64,000 nt of DNA, from positions 487,001-551,000 of the forward strand of contig JAUPFP010000089.1 of assembly GCA_036925085.1 (NCBI GenBank), read 5' to 3'. The position numbers were made by a program, and so were the translations under genes. The stretch is from Brachycybe producta (lineage: Eukaryota; Arthropoda; Diplopoda; Playtdesmida; Andrognathidae). A model generated the notes under the pieces. It was not told the DNA's origin, ran no database searches, and saw only the letters and a program-made list of their open reading frames with translations. Of the stretch, positions 42,079 to 53,165 are shown one piece after another. Numbering within the stretch: position 1 is the first letter of the stretch; each line of letters opens with the position of its first letter.

Positions 42079-42665
42079 TGGGGATATAGACATTTGACCT
42101 AAAACCACTTGTCCTAAATCTACTTGCCCTAAAACCATTTGCAACAAAGAGTTGCCCTAAAAACACTTCCCCTAAATGGAGATTTACCCTTAAACCACTT
42201 TTTTGTTCTCTCTTTTCATACGGTTTATTGTCTTTCGGTAGAGTATGTTTAATAGGTTCTGTGTGTCGCAGTCGTGCAAAACAATGCCAAATGACATAAA
42301 TTTACACTACTTGCCCTTTTAGGGCAAGTGGTTTTAGGGCAAATGTCCCTTTAGGGCAAGTGTCTTTAGGGCAAATGTCCCTTTAGGGCAGGTGTCTTTA
42401 GGGCAAATGTCCCTTAAGGGCAAGTGTCCCTTAAGGGCAAGTGTCCCTTTAGGGCAAGTGTCCCTTTAGGGCAAATGTCCCTTTAGGGCAAATGTCCCTT
42501 TAGGGCAAGTGTCCCTTTAGGGCAAGTGTCCCTTTAGGGCAAGTGTCCCTTTAGGGCAAGTGTCTTTAGGGCAAATGTCCCTTAAGGGCACAATGGTTTT
42601 ATGGCAAGTGTCTTTAGGGCAAATTTCTTTAGGACAAGTGTCTTTAGGGCAAACATCCCACACCC
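42079..42665. mobile_element. TTTGCCCTAAA foldback element with long right arm
   Basis: Short left arm (about five units), family centre, then a right arm of some twenty TTTAGGGCAAGTGTCCC-type units (42318-42660). Direct repeats GTATTAA at 42072-42078 and 42666-42672. The asymmetric arm length shows unit-number expansion within an element. Confidence 0.8.
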
Positions 42666-42849
42666 GTATTAACGTATCAAATTGATATATAAATGTGACT
42701 TGAGTGGCACCTTCAAATTTCCGCCATTTACAATCGGATCAAAACAAAATTATAGCACGTGTTGACAATTTTCATGAACTACCTATCCCATGAACTTCAA
42801 CTGTATACCCTCCCCATCCCCTTTTTCATTAGGATTCCAATACAGTGTT

Positions 42850-45044
42850 AGAAAATGACGTGGTGTTTCTTGACTTTTGTAAGGCATTTGACACTGTTTC
42901 ACATTCAAAACTTCTGGCAAAAGTTGCAGAATATGGGTTGGGGGGCAGGTAACCAAATGGGTAACTTCTTTTTTAAGTGATAGGAAACAAAGGGTAGTTG
43001 TAAATGGGTCACACTCAGAGCAGTTGACTGTTAAATCTGGTGTACCCCATGGTAGTGTGCTGGGTCCTCTTTTGTTCCTGATATTTATTAATGACCTCAG
43101 CAGCACAGTTGGCAGCAACTGTAGACTATTTGCTGATGATACTCTAACTTACAAAGAGGTTGATGGTATCCAAGACTGTGAAACATTAGCTCTAGACTTG
43201 AAGGCAATTGAGGGATAGTGTAATACATGGCAACTTCAGTTGAATGAGGGAAAGTGTAGTGTTATGAGACTAACTCGGGGTAGAAATCCAACTGTGTTCA
43301 ATTATAGTATGAATGACACTATTTTTCGAAGTGTCAAGTGTTATAAGTAGGCCTACTTGGGGGTTACAATGACAGATGACTTTTCTTGGAAAAAACACAT
43401 TGATGGTGTTACTGGGAAAGCTCTACAAATGCTTTGTTTTAGTCAAAAGACATTGAGCACCTGCCCAGCACAAGTTAAAACTATTGCCTATCAAGCATTG
43501 GTTCGGCCTCATCTTGAGTATTGCTGCAGTGTATGGAATCGTCACTCTGTCACACACACTCATTCAGTTGAAATGGTTCAGCAAAATGCAGCTAGGTTTG
43601 TTTGTGGCAGGCACAAATTTACAGATATGGTGCAGTCACACTAGGCTGGTTTCCCCAGCAACTGGTTGCTGCTGGCTGGTTGTAGCGCTCTAGCAGCATA
43701 GTCTGAACTGCTACTAGCAGCTGCTTTCTCCAGCGGGCTAGTGATTTTAACAGCGGCTGGTGAAGTTAGACATGTCCAACTTTAGCAGCTACCAGCTGGT
43801 CATGTGACTGCCCTTCCTGCTGCTGCCATCTAGTGTGAACTTTTTGTTGCTAGTAGTGGCACTAGTGGTAGTTGAAACTCCACTGCTTGGGTTGGTTGTT
43901 GTTAAGAGTTTGTGTTTTTGCAAGACGGTGATTGGATGACTTGCACTGCTAATACCAGAAGTGACTAGACAAGTGTGAGCCCAAAGCAGCTGCTGCTTGC
44001 TGTTGCTGCTAATAGCCAGCACCAACCAGTGGCTTGTAAACCAGCCTAGTGTGACTGCGTCTTTAGAGTTTGTGTTTTTGCAAGATGGTGATTGGTTGAC
44101 TTGCATTGCTAATACCAGCAGTGACTGGACAAGTGTGAACCCAAAGCAGCTGCTGCTTGCTGTTGCTGCTGGCTATTAGCAGCAATAGCAAGCAGCAGCT
44201 GCGTTGGGTTCACACTTGTCCAGTCACTGCTGGTATTAGCAGTGCAAGTCATCCAATCACCGTCTTGCAAAAACACAAACTCTAACAACAACCAACCCAA
44301 GCAGTAGAGTTTCAACTACCACTAGTGCCACTACTAGCAACAAAAAGTTCACACTAGATGGCAGCAGCAGGAAGGGAGTCACATGACCAGCTGGTAGCTG
44401 CTAAAGTTGGACATGTCCAACTTCACCAGCCACTGTTAAAATCACTAGCCTGCTGGAGAAAGCAGCTGCTAGAGTGCTACAACCAGCCAGCAGCAACCAG
44501 CAGCTGGGAAACCAGCCTAGTGTGACTGCAGCAATAGTGTCACTAAGATGCTGTCAGTGCTACAATGGCATAGTTTGGCACATCACAGGGCTGATACAAG
44601 TTTGAAATTGTTTGGAAAAATTACACGTGGTGATTGTCCTAAACTGCAGTCCAGTGATATTCATAAAGCACTATATATGGGCAGGGCTGACCACTTAAGA
44701 AAATTAGGGACATTTTTGCTAGGACAGATTCATATTATTGGTCTTTTTTTTCCTAAAATTATAAGACAATGGAACTCTCTTCCTAAGGCAGTGGTGAATG
44801 GGGATAATTTTGTTTTGTGGGATTGACATTTGTATTATTATTGTTTTTATTATTGTTTTATTGCTTTGTTATATTGTTTTATTGTATTATTGTATTTTAT
44901 TATTGTTATTATTTGTTTTGTTATTATTGTTTATATATGTGCATGTATATGTGCTTGAGAATGCTTAATGCTGCATATGGACTTTTATGTCCCTCTGCCA
45001 TAGGCCTATTTGGCTGCTAGCAGAGTACTAATTGTAATTGTAAC
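42850..45044 (+). mobile_element. CR1/Jockey-like LINE, RT-bearing 3' part, interrupted
   Basis: Frame-broken RT: VVFLDFCKAFDTVSHSKLL, SGVPHGSVLGPLLFLIFIND, FADDTLTY (active site intact), then LVRPHLEYCCSVWNRHSV and the C-terminal IRQWNSLPKAVVNGDNF. The 3' end GGCTGCTAGCAGAGTACTAATTG is followed by ATTGTA-type short repeats. It is interrupted by the CAG-rich palindromic element 43631-44530. A second copy is at 61000-62047. Confidence 0.85.
43631..44530. mobile_element. CAGCTG-rich foldback element nested in the LINE
   Basis: Terminal inverted repeats TGCAGTCACACTAGGCTGG / CCAGCCTAGTGTGACTGCA. A third terminus (CCAGCCTAGTGTGACTGCG) occurs internally at about 44040-44058, so this is a composite of one copy plus an inverted second part. 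The interior is GCAGCAGCTGCTGCT-like. No TSD could be matched. Confidence 0.75.
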
Positions 45045-45139
45045 TATTTTATTCAAATACTTCAATATAAATGACATTTTGTGTGAATGTCCGGTTGTCA
45101 TGAAGTAATTTGCCTTGATCACTTCCATTTTGTATAAGC

Positions 45140-46156
45140 ACCTTAATATTGTTTGGGTTCTTGGATCGGGAGAGCACAACATAAAGTTGTCCATGAGAAA
45201 AACTGGTTCATTATGAAAGCAAAATAACAGGCAATTGTGCCCAGCATTAGAGTTTCTTTCCCTCCGCCCTTTTATGACGCCAGACCAAGTAACAAACGAA
45301 TTAGACATTGAAGCGGGCAAAGCATGTGACATCAAACCAAGTAACAAACCAATTAGAAATTGATGACGTTCATAAAAGGGCGGAGCAAAAAAATTCTAAT
45401 GCTGGGCACAATTGCCCGTGATAAATTCAAGATAAATTTTGATATTATCCCATACCCTTTTTATATGTGCGTATGTGTGCGCATGCGCGTCGTTTGTTCC
45501 TTTTTTTACTCCTTTCATTTCAATTTTCCCCTCCCCCTATTTTTCATCTCCACGTTTCTCTCTCCCCATCCTTTCCAACCTTTTCCCCTCTCCAATATAA
45601 TACCATGGAGTTCTTGGATTGGGAGAGTGCAACATATAGTTGTCCTTGTATGCGTAACGCTGTACAAACAACGACAAAACCTTGAAGCGCGTCGAACTTT
45701 ATATAATAAATTTAAATGAACTACTTTTTTCTCAAGGTCAACATTATATTGCGCTCTCCCCATTCAAGAAACCCATGATATTAAATTGGAGGGGGAGAGA
45801 GAGAAACGTGGACGAGAAAAAAGGGGGAGGGAGAAACTGAAATTGAAATAAAAGGAGTAAAAACAGGGACAAACGACGCGCATGCGCACACCAGAGAAAA
45901 TGAAAAGCTCATTTTCTCTTTCAAATATAAAAAAGGGGATTAGATAATAGTAGCAAAATTAAACTAGAATTTATCACAGGCAATTGTAAAAAGCATTAGA
46001 ATTTCTTTTGCTCCGCTCTTTTATGAACGTCATCAATTTCTATTTGGTTTGTTACTTGGTCTGCCGTCATAAAGAGCGGAGGAAAAGAAATTCTAAAACT
46101 GGGCACAATTGCCTGTGAATTTAGTTCCCGTCATTTATGACGGGTTAACCCACTAG
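45140..46156. mobile_element. Helitron-like elements, inverted pair
   Basis: Two partial copies face each other: CT-rich tract at 45530-45595 and GA-rich tract at 45790-45840, with GGGCGGAG modules at 45260-45400 and 46005-46090. The right one ends hairpin CCCGTCATTTATGACGGG, TTAACCCACTAG|T at 46156. Confidence 0.65.
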
Positions 46157-46404
46157 TTCTTTTATCCACATAATTGTGGATGACTATTTACGAGTGTGTG
46201 TAAAGGGAAGATTTCAATGGGCTAGGACCCATGACATTTATGGAATTACGAGACTTGTGAGATTAATGAAACCATGAAACCAAGTTGGGTGGGGGGTGGG
46301 GGGCCAAACAGGATGAGACCAAAATAATAGCCTACATTATTTTTGGTCTATAAAATATTTTAAATGTTATTTATGTGCATATGTATGATTATGTACCTTT
46401 TCTA

Positions 46405-47351
46405 AAGAGGTTACATAGCAAAATAAATTCGAAAACTCTCTGCGAAGAGCGCCAGCATCGTTTTTCTACTGAGCCCATAGACCCAATGTTAAAGAAAAAA
46501 TGTTAATTTTTAAAATACACAGTCGCGGCAATATGTGTATTTTTCATACTTAATCTTGTCCAATATTAAGTTTTCAAAGTGCAATGTGCACCTTAAATAT
46601 ACGCTGATCCAGTGATAGAACAACACAAAATTGGCAAGTGTGGTTATATTTTTAAAAACTATTTCAAAATCACGAATTTGCGGCAATATGTTTATTTTTC
46701 ATATTTAAAATTGTCCAATATGCATATCCATAGTGCAATGTGCACCTTAAATATATGTTGATCGAGTGATAGAATGACAAAACATTGGTAAGTGTGGTTC
46801 TGTTTTTTAAAAAATATTTCAAAATCGCGAATTTCTAACTCTTATGTTAAACTCCACGGAGTATGCCCAAATAAGAAAAAAAAACATCCATTCTTTTGCT
46901 CGTAAAAATACCTAAAATAATTTTTAAAAAAACAAACAATTAAACCACAGTGAAGCCAACACATTGGCGCACGTGCTAATTTTTTTTTGGTTTTTTAAAA
47001 TTATTTTTTACGTATTTTTACGAGCATTTTAATGGATGTTTTTTTCTTATTTGGGCGTACTCATAAAAGTTAGAAATTCGCCACTTTGAAATAGTTTTTA
47101 AAAATAGAACCGCGCTTACCAATTTTTGTCATTCTACAGTATCACTCGATCAGCCATATATTTAAGGTGCACATTCAACTTTGAAAACTTAATATTGGAC
47201 AACTTTAAATATGAAAAATAAACATACTGTCGCCAATGTGTATTTTATAAATTAACATTTTTTCTTTAACATTGGGTTTATGGGCTCAATAGAAAAATGA
47301 TGCTAGCACTCTTTACGGAGATTTTTCGAAGTAACTTTGTGTTCTAGCCTC
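46405..47351. mobile_element. TTAA foldback MITE, copy 7, with internal duplication
   Basis: Left arm from about 46408. The segment from GGCAATATGTTTATTTTTCA to the centre restarts at 46681, so part of the left arm is duplicated. It ends CTAGCCTC before TTAA (47352). Confidence 0.75.
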
Positions 47352-47740
47352 TTAAAAGTTAACTGTTCAATTATTAAATCAATTATCAAAATTATGTTTA
47401 AATTGCGGTACACACAAGTTTGTAAAATCAAAAATATGTACCTGCATTGCAAAGAATAATATTAATTTTTTTTTAATTTCGTAGAAAATAGAACCAGGTT
47501 TGTTTAGTAATTATTTGCGTGTGTTTGTCATTTTTATGAGTTTTTTGCAATAATTAGAATTATTATTTTTTAAACAAATAGCAAAGTAATAAAAAGCAAT
47601 ATGCACATAGGTAAAATTCCATGGCAATGGTGAATTATTATTCATTCAACGTGATCGCATGCAAACAATTTTGTCACCAAATAATTTGTTAGAAATCTTG
47701 GAAACAAAAACAAAACAAAACCAGAATCTACCTTACATAC

Positions 47741-47789
47741 CATAATACACGGATGACGTTTCCGAATGTAACCACTATGAACAGATCTT
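47741..47789 (-). CDS. Possible additional upstream micro-exon
   Basis: A 49-bp interval bounded by acceptor acatttag and a strong donor gtatgtaagg reads open as SVHSGYIRKRHPCIM with one leading base, ending in phase 0. It lies in one of the few stretches between repeats upstream of the repeat exon. It does not join directly to exon 41850-40546, which needs phase 1, so another exon would have to lie between. The splice-site match alone is weak support. Confidence 0.2.
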
Positions 47790-47988
47790 CTAAATGTCTT
47801 TTAAAAGAAACTTACAGACATTTTTTATATTAAAATATTCGACTATTAAATAAATAAATGGCCTAAAATAAAAAGACACAGTGAAACTATGTAAATCCTC
47901 GAAGGCTCAAATAACAAAAAATTATATAAGTATTGCTGCATGCACAATTATGATATTTTGTTAAAAGTTAAAGTTATACACATTAGTG

Positions 47989-48731
47989 TTTACTTCAAAA
48001 AAATCTCCACAAAAAGCATTACAATCGTTTTTCTATTGAGCCTGTAGACCCAATGTTAACAACATGTTTTATATATTTAAAGTTGTCCAATACTAAGTTT
48101 TCAAAGTGCAATGTGCACCTTAAATATATGCTGATCGAGTGATACATGCATAATGACGCAAAATTGGTAAGTGCGGCAATATTTTTAAAAACTATTTCAA
48201 AATCGCGAATTTCTAACTCTTATGTTAAACTCCATTGAGTACACCCAAATAAAAAAACATCCATTAAAATGCTAGTAAAAATACGTAAAATAATTTTAAA
48301 AAACCACGATTAAACCACAGTGAAGCCAACACATTATCGCACGTGCTGATTTTTTTTCTAGTTTTTTTTTTTAAATTATTTTTACGTATTTTTACGAGCA
48401 CTTTAATGGATGTTTTTTTCTTATTTGGGCGTACTCAATGGGGTCTAATATAAGCTTTAGAAATTCGCTATTTTGAAACAGTTTTTAAAAATATAACCGC
48501 ACTTACCAATTTTTTTGTCATTCTATTACTTGATCTGCATTTATTTAAGGTGCACATTGCACTTTGAAAACTTAATATTGGACAACTTTAAATATAAAAA
48601 ATAAATATATTGCCGCGACTGTGTATTTTAAAAATTAACATCTTTTCATTGGGTCTATAGGCTAAATAAAAAAACGATGCTAGCGCTCTTTGCGGAGATT
48701 TTTCGAAGTAATTTTGCGATGTAGCCTCTTC
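47989..48731. mobile_element. TTAA foldback MITE, copy 8
   Basis: Left arm from ACTTCAAAAAAATCTCCAC; right end TTTTGCGATGTAGCCTC followed by TTCA. Arms are inverted, with the CACGTG centre word (CGCACGTGC) at about 48338. Confidence 0.75.
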
Positions 48732-48770
48732 AGGTCGAAAATGATTTTTGGGTTTCCACTATCCACAAAA

Positions 48771-48932
48771 GGCAATTAGAAACCGGGATGAACAGAAGTT
48801 GGCTCCGCCATTTTTATGACGAACGCAACTTCTAATTGGTTTGTTGTGTGGTTCAACGTCGAAAAGGGCGGAGCATGTGACGTCAAACTACATAACCAAC
48901 CAACCTTCTGTTCGTCCCGATTTCTAATTGCC
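48771..48932. mobile_element. Small palindromic MITE, Mutator-like family (copy 1)
   Basis: Inverted ends GGCAATTAGAAACCGGGAT / ATTTCTAATTGCC around GAAGTTGGCTCCGCC and TGACGTCA-like words. Same family as 49719-49924; its TSD is not evident. Confidence 0.6.
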
Positions 48933-49718
48933 AGTCTCTTGAAGGGTTTGCTTGCTGTATTTTTATCTTGCTTGCAACATATAAACTCATAAGCATTTTA
49001 ATTGCTATTGCAACATTTTTAAATTGTTAAGAAAGTATTATTTGTCAAGGTCATGTTGTAAAATCATGCCTGCAGACCTTTTTTATAATTTGTGTAGCTA
49101 ATCTCAACAGTTAGGGTATGACCCCCCCCCCCATAAGGGGAGCCGACAGGGCTCTAGCCTAGGGGCTCGGAATTAGGGAATGTGAGATGAACAGAAGACA
49201 AAAAGCAACTTTATAAAATATTGACACTTTGACCATCCAACTATAAAATTGTTTTATTAGGCAGATTACATTAGCCTCTCATCAGACTGACTTTTTGTTT
49301 CGTCTTTGTGAATTATTGCCATTCATACTATTATTTATGCCGATGTAGAACACGTGCTTTGTTTTCAATTCAATTAATTACACCTGCAATAAGCTTGAGA
49401 GCCACGTGGCAGGGGAACAATTCCCAATAACAACATTTAAAAAGAAAATCAATCGCTTTTTGATTTAAATTGACTTATTTTTTTTATCCTAAATCCTGTA
49501 GAGCATCATGCTGTCCCTAACCATAGCAGTATTTAGAGGGTCCGCCAAAGATCCTGGCCTGGAGGCCTATTTAAGAGTGTGTGGGGGGAGCGGGGTGTCT
49601 GGTTAACCTGTGGTCAAATATCATACTGTAGATTTTCAATTCAAATCCAATGTATTTAGAGAAATTCGGCGTTCACACTGGTAGCCACACTCAGATTATG
49701 GGTTTTCCATAGAAAAAT

Positions 49719-49924
49719 ACAGGCAGTTAGAAATCGGGACATACAGAAGTTGGCTCCGCCTTTTTTTATGACGACCGGCAACTTCTAATTGGTTGGTTAT
49801 GTAGTCTGACGTCACATGCTCGCCCTTTTCAACGTTGAACCACACAACAAACCAATTAGAAGTTGCCGGTCGTCATAAAAAGGGCGGAGCCAACTTCCGT
49901 ATGTCCCGATTTCTAATTGCCTGT
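49719..49924. mobile_element. Small palindromic MITE with 9-bp TSD (Mutator-like)
   Basis: 206 bp, TIRs ACAGGCAGTTAGAAATCGGG / CCCGATTTCTAATTGCCTGT. The inverted AACTTCTAATTGGTTGGTTATGT modules make nearly the whole element a hairpin. It is flanked by TAGAAAAAT at 49710-49718 and 49925-49933. A 9-bp duplication is typical of Mutator-like elements. Confidence 0.8.
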
Positions 49925-49933
49925 TAGAAAAAT

Positions 49934-50504
49934 GACTGGCAACCATGACCAGACCGTGTAATGACCGAATAGTGTGTACAGCCCCTTATGCAGGGTTGGC
50001 AAGGTGTCCCCCACTTATGGTTTAAACCACTGATTAAACATGCATTCAAACTGGGATGGGCTAAACGAGTTTAACCCATTTTTTTCACTTTTACATGTAA
50101 CTTGCTATATTGTATATTATTAGTATATGGATAAGTAGACATAATATATTATTGAAATTAACATTGGAATAATCAGAATAACAGTTAATTCACTGTAAAA
50201 AGAAATGTAGTTGTACATACACTACAACCGAGAAGATTAGACAAATAATGTTTTTTTTTTGTTAGAAATTATTTAATAAACTGTATGTTCGTTTTTGTAA
50301 TGATTTTTCTTTCTTTCTACCTTTGCACTAACAGTTTTTCCCACATTTATTGCATTTTATTCTCATTCCGGACAAAGAAATTTCTGAAAATTGGCTTCTG
50401 ACAGGATCGGATGGTCAGCCACCTTTAAAACTCATTTGTGACAAATAACATACTAGATGCTGAAGTTGAAACTGATGGTAGTAATACAAGAATTGCTTAG
50501 ACTT
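49934..50504. other. Interval without recognised features
   Basis: AT-rich intron or intergenic sequence. No ORF, terminal repeat or match to the repeat families in this window was noticed. Confidence 0.4.
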
Positions 50505-50835
50505 AATACCTTTTACACACACATCAGTTAAATGAATTCAAATTAAATGTGTTTAGGTAAATTATACGGAATCCAGTTAAGGACATGAAACAAATAAAAA
50601 TTGAATTTTATTATTAATATTTTAAATTGAAATACTAAATCAATATTTTGTAAATAGTTTATATATTATATTTAAGTATATTTTCAGATTATTAACTGAA
50701 TAAATTGAATTCGACATTATGTTTGTTTGTCCTTCACAGGACTCTGTAGAACACGTTTATTATTTAAATGCATTTAAATTATCAGGTGTGTACTATGTAT
50801 AATACCTTCTACACACATACACAGTTAAATGCATT
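50505..50835. mobile_element. MITE with TACACACA...TTAAATG termini
   Basis: ACCTTTTACACACACATCAG at one end and ATCAGGTGTGTACTATG at the other, with a GACTCTGTAGAACACG interior. Related to 14740-15325. The neighbouring copy beginning at 50815 is interrupted by the solo LTR at 50949 and continues at 51868-52045. Confidence 0.6.
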
Positions 50836-50948
50836 TAAATATTAAACACGTGTTACAGAGCCCTGTGAAGGACAAACGGACAACATGTCGCATTCAATTT
50901 ATTCAGTTAATAATCTCAAAATATTGAGTTAACACTTAAATATAATAT

Positions 50949-51868
50949 TGAGACGTTTTGGGGCCGCCGCTATTTTCTTAATTTAGCGCCGTTTTGGGTT
51001 TCTTCAATTTTGTAGGCACTGTGTATTTTGTAGCTTCTGGGCCACTCGGTACTAATAGGTACCGATTGACCCAGATTCTATTTTTAGCTTGACCTTATCG
51101 TTCTCCCCTCTTTACCATTGTATTATCCTTCCACATGAGTGGATTCTTATTTTAATTTGAAGTTGTTTTCGTTTTTCCCCCTTTTAATTAAAAGGGTGAC
51201 GTGTCTAATATTTTGGTGACCACTGGTCAATCACTTTTGATTGGCCAGTTTGGTTTTTACTTTTGTTTTTGCCCAATCAGGGGCTACTGAGAAAGTGTTC
51301 TTAGTATCCTCTTTTTGGGTATAAAAAGGCCGTGTTTTTGTATGTAAGAGGACTTCTTTTTAAACACTGAACCTATGCCCAATTTTGGCTAGGTTCTTTT
51401 CTTTTCTTCTATTAATATTTTCAAGTGATATTTTTCTAAGTGTTGTGTGCTTAAACCAGTTCGATTCGATTAATGTTTTATCTACGAAATAAACATTGAT
51501 TTTATATTTAACTTAAACAGTGGTGTTTAATTGTTTTTGAATTGGTTGTGCATTTCATCATTGCAGCTCTTCACCTTTTTGGATACTTCGATGACCCAAC
51601 AGGTGCAAACCTGCAACGCAAGAGAGTGAGTATATTTTACACGATTCTTAGGGCAGATTTACGGACGAAAGTCCGAGAGATACAGAGATTAAAGATCCTC
51701 AAGACTGTGAAGTCTTTTGCCAGAGACTAGTGAGGACACAAAATAGACGTTATATTGGTCTAGTCCTCCCGGGCCAGTAGAATTAGTGACCTAGCCAATC
51801 ACTATCAATACGAGTGCAAACTCGCTCGTATTAACCAAAAAGAGCAGATTCTACTAGTGGAAAAAGGT
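50949..51868 (+). mobile_element. Solo LTR of the 20068 Ty3 family (3' end lost)
   Basis: Follows the 930-bp LTR closely from TGAGACGTTTTGGGGCCGCC, with small indels and a variable patch at about 51349-51430, to GGAAAAAGGT, then lacks the final CCGTCACA. It is inserted in a MITE at AATATAATAT/ATAAACTATT. Confidence 0.85.
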
Positions 51869-52504
51869 ATAAACTATTAAAAAAAATATTGATTTAGTAT
51901 TTTAATTTAAAATATTAATAATAAAGTCAATTTTTATTTGGGTTCATGTCTTTAACTGGATTCCGTATAATTCCGTATAATTTCACCTTAACACATTTAA
52001 TTTGAATTCATTTAGCTCATGTGTGTACATATTGTACAAGGTATAAGGCTGGAGCAGAGTAGAGTAAAATAATTGGTAATTACATACTGCACTGCAATGC
52101 TACAAATAAAGTATGCTTGTTGATGACTATAATGAGTCAAAGCTTATATGAATGTTCCCTTTTTTTTTAGAGGTTTTAACCCATTTTAACCTATAAAAAC
52201 CTGGGATAAACCTGGATTAAACGAGTGGGCGGTGCTAAATAAGTAAAACCTGTGTTTTTGCAAACAATGCCCTTATCGCTTTTTGTGGGTGGAAAAAAAT
52301 AAAACAATATGTCTGTCTTGGATACCAAAGCAACAGTCTCATCTGGCAAGATAAGTTGCACTTTATTTTGTCTCGGTTGATAGCAACTTGAAATCATTAC
52401 TAGTGATAGATGAAACATTTCTGATTAATTAATAATGGTGTTTTTTCTTCTAAATTTGGATGCAATTAATCCTGATGTGCCAGCTATCCATCCAGAAAAT
52501 CGGG

Positions 52505-52796
52505 GAGTCCTGCCTAGAGATTGAGATTTCGGTTTACCCCAAAGCAAAAAACAGCAGGTTTTAGGATGAAAAACCGAAACCGCAAAACCGTCTCCAAAAA
52601 CCGCGGTTTTCGATTTTATCAAAAATCAAATAAAAATCAATCATTATCCCTAATTCATTATCAATAATTTAATATTTTATTTCATTTATTTGTATCTTCT
52701 TAATGAATAATATAGGATTATTATATGGGAGATTCGAGGGATTCGAGAACCTTTTAGGATTCGGATTCGAGAAAATTTAGGATTCGTCCCACCTCT
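52505..52796. repeat. Partial hAT-like MITE (TAGAG...CTCTA family)
   Basis: TAGAGATTGAGATTTCGG at one side and GGATTCGTCCCACCTCTA at the other; the right part matches the inner sequence of 30278 in inverse orientation. The TSD is not recognisable. Confidence 0.5.
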
Positions 52797-53165
52797 AGAT
52801 TATACTATTATTATTTTGTAGCTGAAACATCCAAAATTTTAAATACACACATCTAGAGTCATGTCTATTTTCACGAAAATGTTTACGAACTCACGTTACG
52901 GTAGGCCTACATGGCTGATCATGACAGTAAATAGAAACAATGCTTAAAAATTACATTCGTAGTCTATTTCTCGGTAGTGTTTTATTTAGTTACTAACCGG
53001 AACCCGTGAAAAATCATGGGAATTGCTCCAGGGCCTAAAATTTTTTATAATTCAGACTGCACATTATTAAAAAAAATTATTAATTCTTTAAAAAAAGTTT
53101 ATACAATTGGTCCACATATTTATTATGTGGGCCTACTTAAACATGAATACGGTAAAAAACAAATC

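Noticed and set aside
4720..42700. Repeated short units considered as a CRISPR-like array
   Set aside because: Eukaryotic context. Units are contiguous with no unique spacers and occur as inverted arms.
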